The notes beneath the pieces were generated by a model. That model had not been told where the DNA came from and searched no databases. It saw only the letters and a list, made by a program, of their open reading frames with translations. A program made the translations under genes and the position numbers. 64,000 nucleotides of DNA from Cercophora sp. LCS_1 (lineage: Eukaryota > Ascomycota > Sordariomycetes > Sordariales > Lasiosphaeriaceae): assembly GCA_036250225.1 (NCBI GenBank), contig JAPZLL010000058.1:1-64000 (forward strand). Direction: 5' to 3'. Positions 9,758-20,805 of the stretch are shown here, piece by piece. Every line of letters begins with the position of its first letter. Positions within the stretch are counted from its first letter, which is position 1.

Positions 9758-11172
9758 TCATTCTATTGCCCTCTTTACCCTCTGAATGAACTCTACTACC
9801 TCCTCTGCCCTCGTGCTATCGTAACCGGTATAATACCTCTGTGCTTCTAAAGCCTTCTTCCCGATCTCCTCAGCTAGCTCTATGTTTTTTGCGGCCTCTA
9901 TTCTTTCCGCTACAAGATGTAGCATGTCCCCTAGTTGGGCTGTCATGCCCTCTTGTTCCGCGATCGCTTCTATCTCTGCCACTTTGCTGTTCACCTTGGC
10001 CCGTGTGACATTCTCTGGGTGGCCGAGAAACTCGAGAATATCCCGTACCTGAGTGCGGCGCTGGTCAGACACGGCTCTGCCCTTCTTGTCTCTGCACAAC
10101 GAGCATGTGCATGCGAAACCCCACTCGCTGATGAGCTGTTGACGTTGTTTGTAGGGTAAGTTCATGGGTAGGTCTACGTTCCTGTAAGCGATCTGCAAGT
10201 GTATACGGCCATCCCTTCCAGAACTCACAACTAATGGTCAGTTCTTCGCCGGGCTCAACGTCCTCGTAAGCCATAATCTCCATGGTTAATGTTCGAGACG
10301 AATAGCGGGTGACGCAGCTACTAGGTGTTAACGCAGATCTCACATAACAGTAGACAATAAGAAACAGCCGCCACTTGCTTTGGTCTGCACGCGTGATTCA
10401 TCCTCTGTTTCGTGAAGTTAGTCACATATCACACATCGCCGTCCAATCATATACGTACCGCAATCTCCGGGTATAATGCAGTATGAGATATCCCCTCCAC
10501 CGAGATATGGAACGCATTCGTCTTGAAGATGTCGTCGAGAATATAGCCTCTGCCTTGTCTCGCCATCTGGAGCAATCGGTTCTGATCATCCTTTACCAGT
10601 CCCTTTGCGGCCTGTTGCACAACCTGCAGTGCCCCGGGTCGGTTCCAAGGGCTTGGGTCACCAATCCTGATAACAAGAGGCAGCTCAACCATTACCACTT
10701 GACCCTTCGCAATTCGCTCCGTCGCAACAACACCAGCCCCCTTGCCAGGTATATCCTGTACTTTGAATGATTCCTCAGTGGCCGGTACAAGCGGTGTCCC
10801 TCGCTCTTTTCCAAGCCAGGCAATATCGGGGTCCTGAAGGACACTGGCGAGATTGGATGCGATATCAGGTTTCGTGATGATGCTCATACCCCGACCGCCG
10901 CGAAGAGAGGTGACGCTGTATGTGCAGAGTTTCCATGGTTCCATGCTATCCCCGGGCCTTACACAGACGGGTCGGTGTGACCAGGGACTCCAGGCTTTGA
11001 ATTCGCGAGCGGTTTGGTCGTCGACAAGGGGTTTACATCTTGTCTGTTGAGGGAGAAGATACAATGGGCCGGCTGGGTTGTTGCTGCATTGCGCTCCAAT
11101 TGTTTCGCTCGCTTGTGCTACCTGGGCGTATAAGGCAACAAATAACAGCGCCTTGATAATGAGGGAGAGCAT
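9758..11172 (-). CDS. SET-domain protein with N-terminal signal peptide
   Basis: Four exons: 11172-10459, 10404-10379, 10317-10229 and 10173-9758, giving 414 aa. I chose the start at 11172 because it opens with a clear signal peptide (MLSLIIKALLFVALYAQ, then AQA before residue 22); an in-frame Met 66 codons upstream adds nothing recognisable. The SET domain covers about residues 136-280. It starts FKVQDIPGKGAGVVATE, has the substrate/AdoMet-site motif NHACRPN at 241-247 and the GEELTISY motif at 270-277. A Cys-rich post-SET segment CTCSLC lies at 298-303. Intron 2 (10378-10318) has a GC donor (GCAAGT), needed to keep NHACRPN and the downstream frame. SET proteins normally methylate lysines in the nucleus or cytosol, so a secretory signal is odd. 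The motifs are intact, but substrate and location are unknown. It lies only about 370 bp from the repeat block. Confidence 0.88.
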
Positions 11173-12986
11173 ATTTGACCATATGGTTCGCGTCTCTCGA
11201 GTAGTCGACAGTGAAGGGTGGTTACACGCAGGCCGGCAATCTTTGGTGTGCTCACGAACGTAGCTTGGCGATGTGTGGTGAATGGTCCCGGCTAATGTCA
11301 GACGCGTTTCAGCGTGAACAGCGAAGGTGTTCACATCCAAGTACCGAGAATGGGGCTTTGGCGACATCACCCGGTCTGCCTAGTTAAGCACTTGTCCCGG
11401 TTCTATCGCTTATGTGGGCGTAATGAACCTGATGTTTCACCACCCTAAAATCGACGACCACCCAATGCTCATAGTCACGTGACTCTTCGTCACCTTTGAT
11501 CAGTCCAGATCAGCCCCGGCTCAGCTTCGGCCAATATCTGCCCATCAACAGCACAGCCTTCCGAGAAGGTGCAATTTGCTGAAGGGCCCAAAAATGGTAC
11601 CGTGCAAGCAAAGGGCCCAGAATTGAGACATTCGCACCCGCCATAGCACCCGCCCAGATCTTCATGGACAATTCGTCCAGCCTTCCGCTTAGGAATACTT
11701 ATATCTATTAATTGTTAATATTAGGAATATTCAGGAGATGCCTTTACTAGTAGGTGTTGTTAGGAGATAAAGGGTATTCTGAATATCAAGACCCTTTTGT
11801 AACGCAGGCTTGCGCGGGCTGCGTCAGGGGTAACGAGAATAAGGGGATGCATTGTAAGATGGTGGTTCGTACAGTAGGGGTTGGGTGATTGATCAATTGA
11901 AGCCTGCCCTCCGCTCTCTGGCTCTGCTAGAGAGCTGAACCGGCTTCGCCAATTCATCTCCGGTGTCACGGCGATGGAGCAAATCAGAAGAAAAGATCTA
12001 TTCGTATCGATACGAAGATCTGAAGCTAAAGAAGGAAAAAGAAGAAAAGAGGGAAAAACCCAATAAAGCCTGCGCGCAAAAGGTAAGCTCGTGCGATGCG
12101 GGGCAAGTGGGGCCAAACCCTCAGGCCCTGCGCGTGGTCACGTAACCACCTCTCATCAGGCACGACGGCCTGCCGTCACTTCCAATCTGAGCGCCCAGAT
12201 AAGCAGGTTTGAAGTCCAACCATTCCATCTGAGCCCGTCTGGCGGATTCCAGGCCCCTGATTGGTCAGATTGGCCATGGTGGAGAACATCCTGATCAGGA
12301 GCGATCCGAGCCAAAAAAGCCTCCGGAAGGTGATCTGGAGCATCTGAAAGTCAAGGTTCTGAGCCGAACGCCAATTATTGCAGTGGCTCCAGATCGAGAT
12401 CTGAGCCCCAGATCTGAGTGAAAGAAAGTACCCTTATTCCATCTGCCGTGATAGAATAACACGCGGGAGCAGAACAACTAATTATATGTTTAGGTTGGAA
12501 ATCCGGTCGGTCGTAGAACGCAAATAGCAGCAAATATTTGTCCAAGGAAAAGTCCCGCGTGGCTTACCTACCCAGTCCACCCACGACCACCTTGCTAAAT
12601 ACATGTATAAACTGGGATAGCAAAAGCTTGACTCATCCATCTACGCTGGCCTTAAAGCATTTCCCGAGAATAGAGACTCGGGGAGCTTTGACTCGCTTAG
12701 AGAAACCACCGAACTCTATGTCCAGGGCCCACAGATATCACTGGGAATGGAAGCGGGGCATATCTGGGTGGACTCCTGGCGCACCCCGCGCACCATTCGT
12801 TGCTTCCTGTGTATCGCGACTACCTTTATAAGGGAAAGAGCGTGACGTGGTGGCCGGGTTATTGCTGACGTGGCGAGTCTCACCAAACCCAGAGTGCAAA
12901 ATTTGCGTTTGTCCATCCACCCAACCCCAGACTTGTGCTGGCGAATACCTGTTACCAGTTCCTAGCTTTATACCTCGGCCCGAAGC
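11173..12986. other. Intergenic 1.8 kb with AT-rich patch and short repeats
   Basis: No convincing gene. The region has an AT-rich patch at about 11690-11770 (ttattaattgttaatatta), a 28-bp near-palindrome at 11994-12021, and scattered gatctgag words at about 12000-12420. Together these suggest old transposon debris rather than a regulatory region of one gene. The left part is the upstream region of the minus-strand SET gene; the right part is upstream of the plus-strand gene at 12987. Confidence 0.5.
11474..11483. promoter_or_regulatory. Palindromic GTCACGTGAC (E-box/CACGTG type)
   Basis: A perfect 10-bp palindrome around CACGTG sits 302 bp upstream of the SET gene start. This is the binding word of bHLH factors such as Cbf1 in yeasts. 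Use here is inference only. Confidence 0.35.
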
Positions 12987-14762
12987 ATGGAAGCTATCGC
13001 AACACTGACGTATACACCGCCCCGCGAGCACAGACGGGTTATATCTTCAAATGCTTCCCCCCATTCCCTCCCGATCGCGCACAGGCGTAACAACAGCGAG
13101 CCCCCTCCGATCGCATCCACCATGTCACCAGCCGACGGACTGAAAGACGAGCTCGACGGCGAGCACGTATACTTCGGCGGCGCCTACGATGCCCTGGCCC
13201 CGGCCGGCATTTCGTTCATTGGACCTAACGGCAGTGTGCTGATCGGGAATGCCGAGCTGGGAGCATTTGAGACAGCTCGAAACTACCTCTACTACAAGTT
13301 CGGCGTTACCGTCGTCCATGTTTCCGGACGTTGGCTCGTGCTCGGATGCGAGCCAACGGTTCCCAGCTATAGGATGCCCGGTACGGCAGGTGGTTTCCTG
13401 GCGATCTGGAGACCAGCTAGCGACATGTCCTTTAATCCGCTTATCGGAAGGGCCGGCGGGAAGTATATTGACGTAGAAGAGGAGGACGAAGTGAATATCG
13501 ATGGGGCCATCATCGCGGCGTTTGAACAGTACGCAATTCCAACAAAGGATGCCATCGTCAGCCTCGCTAGTGTCTTCCCCGACTGCAACGCCATAACATT
13601 CGTCATCGACACGATTATTATCGAGTACCCCGCAACAGACGAACAGTCTTTTCGGAGGCGGTTACAAACCCTACCCGACTACATTCCCGGGGCGCCATTC
13701 CACATACGATACCATAACGGGCCGCTTCCTAACACGCCACAGCGACGACGCCTCCGCCGTCCACAACCTGAGCTGGACGAGGAGGACGAGAATAGAGTAG
13801 AGGACAACACCAACTACGTGGCGCGGGACGGGAAGTTCTACCCAGGGAGCATGATCTCATCCACTGCCCGCAATAGCACCACGTACACGTCAGTAACAGC
13901 CGGCGTCTTAGTCTTCAAGGGTGACGAAAAGAAGTTTACCTGTTCTTGGCACAACTGGGAGGAACACGAGGACCAGTACCCAGGACTACTCGGCACCAAT
14001 GATGACGAGGCACGCCGAATGTTTACGGTACTCCAGGGTGAACCCGGATCCAAGGTCGGCCATGTGGTGCGGCGCGTCGCGAACACCGACATTGCCCTGG
14101 CGAAGCTCGATGAGGAGGTTGTCTTCGAAAACACGTTCATGGATATCCGAGCGTCCGCCAAAAGACTCGTGCACAGTGACTCGGTCCATGTCGGCGACGA
14201 GTACGTCGTCGACGGCTTCCCGATCGGCAAGCGGATACTTCCCGGCCTAGGTGCGCGGTTTGAGTTAAAAAGGGGCCCTATTCATCCAACCCTCGTGCCG
14301 CCAAATAACGACCAGTCGAGCCTGCCACCCGCGGGGACATATGTCGCTGTGGTGCAAGGTGTGTGTGCCGCGACCGACGAGCTCAACACCAGCCAGCCAA
14401 CCATACACGGTAGGACGTGTGGAGCGGTATTGGTGCGAAGCCGCGACGCGAGCAACCCCAGCCTCAACAGGACGCAGATGCTGGCACGTGGGGAAATATG
14501 TGGGTTTTTCCACTACGCCAATCTAACGCCGAAGCACGCCAGCGAGGCGTTGTACTATCTCGCGTACACCGAAGTCTTCGACCCGTTGATCGATGAGGGT
14601 TGGCAGATTGTGCCTGTTCCAGGTGAGCAAGTCTATGACAACGTGCGGAAGTATCCACCAGGTGGGCCTGTGGACTCCCCGACTACGCCGGCACTCAGCA
14701 CTCCGCGTCGTGCGGGTCTTAGGCCTCGAAGTGAGGCATCCAGCTCTGCCTCCCGTGGCTGA
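12987..14762 (+). CDS. Uncharacterised protein with possible divergent chymotrypsin-like domain
   Basis: A single exon of 591 aa. A second in-frame Met at residue 46 (MSPADGLKDE) may be the real start, since residues 1-45 are disordered and Ser/Pro-rich. The N-terminal half (about 50-245) is globular, with repeated Gly and hydrophobic strands (GISFIGPNGSVLIGNAELG, YLYYKFGVTVVHVSGRWLVL), followed by an acidic linker (PELDEEDENRVEDN). The C-terminal half (about 280-560) has a spacing like trypsin-type proteases. His322 lies in TCSWHNWEEH, Asp368 in NTDIALAKLDE and Cys478 in GRTCGAVLV, where serine proteases have H57, D102 and S195. The fold assignment is inference from motif spacing. The tail is Ser/Pro/Arg-rich. 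I recognise no named family. No signal peptide or membrane segment is seen. Confidence 0.75.
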   Translation: MEAIATLTYTPPREHRRVISSNASPHSLPIAHRRNNSEPPPIASTMSPADGLKDELDGEHVYFGGAYDALAPAGISFIGPNGSVLIGNAELGAFETARNYLYYKFGVTVVHVSGRWLVLGCEPTVPSYRMPGTAGGFLAIWRPASDMSFNPLIGRAGGKYIDVEEEDEVNIDGAIIAAFEQYAIPTKDAIVSLASVFPDCNAITFVIDTIIIEYPATDEQSFRRRLQTLPDYIPGAPFHIRYHNGPLPNTPQRRRLRRPQPELDEEDENRVEDNTNYVARDGKFYPGSMISSTARNSTTYTSVTAGVLVFKGDEKKFTCSWHNWEEHEDQYPGLLGTNDDEARRMFTVLQGEPGSKVGHVVRRVANTDIALAKLDEEVVFENTFMDIRASAKRLVHSDSVHVGDEYVVDGFPIGKRILPGLGARFELKRGPIHPTLVPPNNDQSSLPPAGTYVAVVQGVCAATDELNTSQPTIHGRTCGAVLVRSRDASNPSLNRTQMLARGEICGFFHYANLTPKHASEALYYLAYTEVFDPLIDEGWQIVPVPGEQVYDNVRKYPPGGPVDSPTTPALSTPRRAGLRPRSEASSSASRG

Positions 14763-15138
14763 GCCCGGGGTCACCCTCGGATCAGCCCGCGATGAGCCCG
14801 GGGCGACCCGTCGGCTTCTTGTTTCGGGGAGGAAATTAACAATGGGACCTTTTGTTCAATAGCTATTATTCAACCAATAGAGGGGCAGGAGTGGGGCGCC
14901 GCTCCTGCTGTTTTTGTGATTGTTCCTCTTGGTGTGGACTACTTGCGAACTGTTGAATCTCTGCCTCACTTGCAATTCTTCCCGCGCTGCCTTTCTTCTC
15001 CTCCACCTTTCACCTAGTCAACTCCTTCCAAAGCCAAGTAAGGAACCAGCTCTCTTGTTTACCTTGTAATGCCTTCCCAGCCAATCGACGAGTCTACCGA
15101 GAACCGCCCCCCCTCCTCCCCCAAATTCGGCAACAAGC
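14763..15138. other. Intergenic, no gene seen
   Basis: 3' flank of the preceding gene and 5' flank of the next. A pyrimidine-rich stretch (cttcccgcgctgcctttcttctcctccacctttcacc) lies at about 14978-15013, as often seen ahead of fungal start codons. Confidence 0.5.
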
Positions 15139-15992
15139 ATGGCAGCGAACCCAGCCGCTTTCCCGTCGTCGCAGCACCACTCCGGGCTGCCGCGGCAGCT
15201 CAGTTCGATCACGGACCTTAGCGCCCAACAGCAGACGATGTGCGACGACATTATCGAGCTCGTCGCCCAAGCCGGCAAGACTGGCGAGGTCCCCAGCGTA
15301 GAGTCCCGCGCAGGATTCTGGGCATTGGTGTTCGCAGACGGCTGGAACACCAATTCGACTAATCGCCACCCGGGCGAAATCCCTGAGCGGCGGGCTGTCC
15401 ATTCACGCATCCACATTGGCAAATGGGACGTCGACCTACCCGTTCCAACGACTCCAAGCAAGAAGAGGAGAGGAAGAACGCAGCCCCAACACTCGAGGCG
15501 CCTCCCCCCAATCCGAACGCAGCGCGCAGGGCTGGCGCACCCGCCTACTTAAAACCCAATCTCAACTGGAGTCGATATAGCCTGACCTATATCGTGTGCG
15601 ACGAGAACGGGTCGGCTGCGAGCGACCAATTCCTCCGGCTCACCAACGGCCTCACCATAGCGCAGGCCCATTCAGACGCCATCAAGCACTTCGACAAGCA
15701 CGAGTCGCGCCGGGTGACAGAATACAACAACGAGCTGGGTGTCTGTTGGGGTCGCTCGCGTCTCCTAACGCACATGCGTACCTGTGGTTTTGCGAACAAC
15801 CAGGGTCTGGAGGTGCCCCAGGGGGGCCGCCCGACGATGAATGCGGGTGAAATCCCCATTAATACTGGGCAGCTCGTTAAGCTTGAGACGTGCTACAGCC
15901 GTATACAGAACATCATAGGGCTCGTACACGACTCGGCTGCCATTGCTACGGCGTCACGGGGGGTAAGATACGCGGACCACCGGGAGACGTAG
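15139..15992 (+). pseudogene. Hypothetical gene with a frame jump near 15460
   Basis: Two overlapping open frames read as one protein if the frame shifts at about 15450-15475. The first (from ATG 15139) gives MAANPAAFPSSQHHSG, then MCDDIIELVAQAGKTGEVP and FWALVFADGWNTNSTNRHPG, and runs on to TTPSKKRRG. The second continues from DSKQEEERKN through PPPNPNAARRAGAPAYLKPN to NWSRYSLTYIVCDENGS and ends at 15992. The overlap TPSK/DSKQEEE falls in the purine-rich agcaagaagaggagagg. No intron of usable size joins the frames there. The cause could be a real frameshift or an assembly error. No known domain is recognised. The neighbour at 12987 is also an orphan-type protein; no clear sequence relation between them is visible. 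Confidence 0.5.
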
Positions 15993-17417
15993 CCGTATGG
16001 GCGAGGGAGGATGTCTTTGTTATTTTATAATGGGCATGGCGACAATGGGCATTGGTTGGGAGGCAGGGAGTTTGGGCGTTGCGGCATGTAAATTCGACCA
16101 CACGAAGTCAAACGGGACGCGTTACGGTGATCACCCTCGGCACCGATGACGGAACCCTAAGGACCCCACCCTACTTTTAGATTTTGATAATTGACATCCC
16201 TCCTAGGTGATTAGCCTTTGGACTGTGGACACGGTCGTCGTTTCTGCGACAGGAAGCGAAGCCAGGATCTGAAGGCTGTGTTTATGGTCTGAGTGCGACG
16301 TTGTGGAGCAGCGACTGCGTACGCGACCGACGCGACGGAACGCCTCCCGTAGACTTATGGGTGTACTGTGTGTGTGACATGTTCTGTGTGTGTGACATGC
16401 ATGTTTACTGCGTTACGAAGAACGCGAAACGCCTAAAACGCGCTTGGTAAGGGAATGTAGAAATCCAAAAATATAAAATCGGAGAAGTAGATACTTGGAG
16501 ATTCGAGCACCGAACCTACAAGAAAGGGAATCGCTCCTACAGGAAGGCCGGTAAACTCTCGCCAGCTTAACTACTACGCGGGTTGCCCTTTGTAGTAGTC
16601 TCACTTCTCTAATGAAGAGCAGAAGCGTTAACCCAGATATAATAATATCAGGCCCGTGCGTGTGATCGGATGGTTGGACGGATAGATGGGAGGAAAAAAA
16701 GAGCAGGGTAATGTTTGGTCACGACCAAGGGTGTCACGTGCCTGGCCATATCAACAACCAGCGCCGCCCCCCAAGTACGGCCAACGACAATTTGAGCTCC
16801 GACAAACGATCAAGTACCTGTGTTTACCCCGTTTGCTCCCTTTGACCCTTGGTCATCGTATCCAAGTCTTCCGCTGCGCGACAGTCACAGAGTACAGCCT
16901 CTGTGACCCCTCATACTGGCCGTGTCTGTACAGACCAGTTAGGGTGCACATTTCAACAGATATATTGGAAAAGTTTGAGAGTGTTACATTAGAATCCAAA
17001 CGTAATATATATGATTTATCGACATGTTAAAATTACGGGTTTTTTCTTCTGTAGTTGGAGTGAAGAGTGAAGGAAAGCACGGCTAGGTGGTGGTAGTAGA
17101 GGTCCCAAAACTGGGTCCTCGTAACTCCACCATTTTAGACCCGTGGCAACTGTAACCGAGGCAGCCCAGAATTGTGACCCCTTTGCTCAGTCTGGCTCAG
17201 TCTAGCTCAGGCCAAGGCGGCACCCGCTCAGTTCCGAAGAAGGAAAGGGAAATTCATAGTGTCGATTTTAGGGTCGTGAACTGGCTGTTTCACGGCTTCA
17301 AGGAGCGCTGTTCCTGAGCAGGTACAACTTCAGCATATTGATTCGTCAGAAACTGCTTCGGCATGATACTACAAATGGCCCGAACAATCCAAACCTAGTT
17401 TGAGTCAAGACTTTGCT
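15993..17417. other. Intergenic 1.4 kb, no gene seen
   Basis: Short open frames are present but none has recognisable protein character. A tRNA-like stretch on the minus strand near 16500-16590 (gtagtagttaagctgg ... gctcgaatc) does not fold into a tRNA. A tandem tgtgtgtgacatg word occurs at about 16367-16400. Confidence 0.5.
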
Positions 17418-18683
17418 CTAAGCTTTTCCAGCTTTGGCCGCCAGTGCCTCCCTCCTCGAGGTGCTGTTGGGATCAAGGTAGGGCCTCTCACCAAGACCAA
17501 CCGCCCTGTTTCCGAATCGCTCACCGTACTGGGGCTCTAGGTAGTCAAATGTTGCTGTGTGGAACACCGACCGGTTGTCCCAGATAGCTACTTAGGGTCA
17601 GCCAACTGTGAACTTGCATCTTAACGTAGAGTAAACTCACCAATGTCGTTGGGGTTCTGCCACTTCAACCGCACCTGGAGGTCATGGTTCTTGTAAACCA
17701 GATCCAGGAACCAGCTCAGCAGCTTAGCGCTCTCCTCGTCCGTGACGCCATTGACGTGCTTGACATGGCCGCCCACAGGGAAGATGCTCTTCCACCCAGT
17801 TACCGGGTTGGTGCGGACGACGGGATGGATAGCCTTGAGCTCAGTGCCAATGTTCTCGGCAGCGCCACGGGGCTTGTCGTATAGCTTGAAGCCGGCCTTC
17901 TGGGCGACTTGGCCAAAGCCAGGCTGCTCAAAGGTGACGGTTAGAGTCTCGAGGAACTTTTGGTAGGGCTCGCTGAGGCGGTCATAGATCTCGTAGCCCG
18001 AGGCCCAGAGGGTGTCTGGTGTGCGGGTGTTAGCGTCCAGCATGCGAGGGTGACAGGGGAACGTTACCTCCGCCGGTGGTGGGAAGCTCAACGAGACGGA
18101 GGGAGGTATAGTCGGCCGGCACGGGCTCAAATGCAATATCGCTGTGCCACTGGGCGGTGCTCTGTTTCTTGGGGCTGAGCTTGTCATTGACCTCACGGTT
18201 GCGGTAGTATTGCTTGTTCTGGATGGAGCTGATGGTGCTGATCTCCGGATCGTCGCCACCAAGCTCACGCTCGCTGTTGAGGAGCGGGTGGATGTGAAGA
18301 CCAGAAGTGGCAGGGCGTCCTGCGAGCTCGCCGAGACGGAGAATGAGCTTCTTCTGGAGCTCGTTGGTGAGATTGTCCTGTGCGCGGAAGAAGACCACGC
18401 CGCGTTGGGAAACTAGACAAGTGTCAGGAGGGCAAATATACTACCGGCCGAGACCAGGTGACCTACTAGTAATAGCGAGATCGCGAATGAGCTCATCGGA
18501 ATTCGGGGCATCGAGCCACTGCACCAGGTTGGCCTTGGGGTATTCGCGGCCGATGATGGGCGTGACGTCGAAGTACTCGTGTGACTCGAGTGCGCCGGAC
18601 AACTCAAGAGGCTTGGGGCCAGCCCGGAAGGGGTTAAAAGCCTTCTCCACGGGCTGTTCTATCTCAATAGCCGAAGGAGCCAT
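17418..18683 (-). CDS. TauD-type Fe(II)/2-oxoglutarate dioxygenase
   Basis: Four exons: 18683-18467, 18412-18068, 18015-17641 and 17590-17418, giving 369 aa, the normal size for fungal TauD-like (alpha-ketoglutarate-dependent sulfonate/taurine) dioxygenases. Met 18683 is chosen because it opens directly into MAPSAIEIEQP; an upstream in-frame Met adds 31 low-complexity residues. The iron ligands are His162 and Asp164 in AQWHSDIAFEP and the distal His323 in SVFHTATFDY. The 2-oxoglutarate-binding Arg is probably Arg341 in RFGNRAVGLG. SQRGVVFFRAQ at 74-84 and TTGGDTLWAS across intron 2 are typical family blocks. Such enzymes oxidise sulfonates or related substrates to release sulfite plus an aldehyde, allowing sulfur use. 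The exact substrate cannot be told. It stands alone, with no sulfur-pathway neighbour visible. Confidence 0.92.
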
Positions 18684-20805
18684 TGCTGCCGTCGTAGGGT
18701 ACTTGTGCTGAGAAGGGAAGCGTGATGGGAGTATTGAAGATTCACTTAAAAACGAGCCACTGATAGGGGGTGGCAAGTCACAGATCTTGAAGGCCCGGAT
18801 CGACTTTCTCTTTATACCTCTGTCCCGCTTACCCTTATCGCCGTCCAGTTCTGCCGAGTGCCAGCCATCTAGATCCCCGAGCGTGCGACATCACACCAAC
18901 TCGTCGCCGTGTAGGTGCCGGGGCCCCGCACCCGCAACCACATCGCATCAAATCAAGTGTGAAGGGGGCTATGACGAGCTCGTAGAATCAGATGCCGCAA
19001 TACACACAACCAAGTCGCAGGAGCGTACCTCGGACTTAATGGAAGACGGGAGTCGGGTTTTAGGGTGCTCGTACCATTGAGTTAATTGTCCGATAAACAC
19101 AAGTGATGTCTTTCTTTTGCAATATGCAACTATGACCCCCCACTTGTGACTACTGCGGCTCAGCCACCATGCGTTCGGGCAAGTGAGCATGTCAATAGGC
19201 CCGAGAGGCAGGTGGTCGACCCACACTCTAGGAATCTGCTCGACTGCAGCAACCTTGTCGGAAACGGCGTGACTCGTATGCCTCGGGACAAAACATGGGG
19301 AAGCTGCGTGATTATCAGGATATGTGGCGGGATCAGTGTGATTGGCCAATCATGGTCGTTTCACGGATTGGGGGTGAAGACGAGGGTCACGGTGAGAGCG
19401 CCTAAGAGACAAGCACGTTTGATCACGCAATAATAGCGGTTGCATACCCGGCTTGGGTTGCCGCAACTCACTTCTTAAGCCCATCGCGCTCGGAAATAAG
19501 ATTTATGGGTCTTTGTTTATCATTTGTAACGACCTTGACAACATCATCAAGCCGTGGGTCCGTAGCAGTCGCTGCACCGGTATGTTGCTGGTCTATTTTG
19601 ACGTGGTTTGCAACAATTCCCGCGGTGCCGCAAACCAGGTTCATATTGGCAGCGCAAACAGCACGTTTGCGCGGTGATGAAAACCCCAACACCAATACCA
19701 GTTTGAAGAGGCGTCCTGTGGTACGTTGGCTTTTGTCCATGACTTTACATCTTGGTGAAGCATCGAGTTAGCGGGAGTAGTAGTTTACGACCGACTGGGA
19801 GCAGGCCACTTTCTACGATGCGACACAGAGCGGGCCACCTCTTCGCCGATGCCAAGGCGGTGCTTGTGGCTCAGACAAAGGCGATGGCGAGGAGTGCCAG
19901 TTCGCACGTAGTACTCCGCAGCGAATTGACCAGCGCTTCTTGAAGAATGTCACATTTAGCCCCCTCATTCGTACATCTAGTGCCCCAATAGATGACCAAC
20001 AAGAGTTAAATTCGCATGTGATGAGCCGACGGATTCAATGCACAGAATCGTCACAAAAGGTATTGAATGCGTGTATAACCTCTCATTTGCAGCCTTGAGC
20101 AACAGCAAGTCTCTCGGGCTTCAAGTCCGAATTCATGGATTGTCGGCAAGATGATGCTTACAACACTCATTATCTCAGCGCTTCCCACTCACCAGGCTAT
20201 TGACTCAGATATCAAGCTATCCGGGACCAAAATGGGTCCCAACCCCCGAGCCTAAGCACAAATGACAGAATGAGACCGGGTACCCGGAGCGGTTGAACGT
20301 AGTGGACAGTCTGGCGAGCATTTCCCTCGGAGACTACCCCGGGTTGTGGTAGAAGCAGGGACTGCTGCGGACCTCGTTTCCCAGAGTGCGTCGAACATTA
20401 GTTCATCGGCTTAGGAAGTCGACGGACCAATTTGCCTTGCCAGCGCTGCTTATGCTGTGATTGATCAAGTGGATAGATGCGGTAGAAAGGCTTGTGAGAC
20501 AGCCAAACACAGAACTTACCCATCCTGCCAGGGCAGCCACGGGTGTAACAGCCAACATACTTATCACGGGTCGCAAACATGTAAATTGGCTAGCCGAGGG
20601 ACAGTGTCCTTGAAAATCCCATTGCAGCCGCCGTTCTCAACGTTGCGGTCAAACCCCGCGTGTAGCCGTGCTTGTTGAATCTGTGGCATTTTCCTTTGAA
20701 TTGTTGAATTTTCCCTCTGATATCTGTCCGGTCGTATTCTCTTTTCACTGGGATAGGTCTAAATGAATCTGAACACGCATACAAACGGGCGGACCCGATC
20801 AGGGT
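18684..20805. other. Intergenic 2.1 kb, no gene seen
   Basis: Upstream region of the dioxygenase on one side and 3' flank of the esterase on the other. Short frames on both strands lack recognisable domains or codon regularity. No repeats of note. Confidence 0.5.

Noticed and set aside
16480..16600. Possible tRNA gene on the minus strand (gtagtagttaagctgg ... gctcgaatc)
   Set aside because: A-box and B-box-like words are present, but acceptor and T stems do not pair and no anticodon arm forms.
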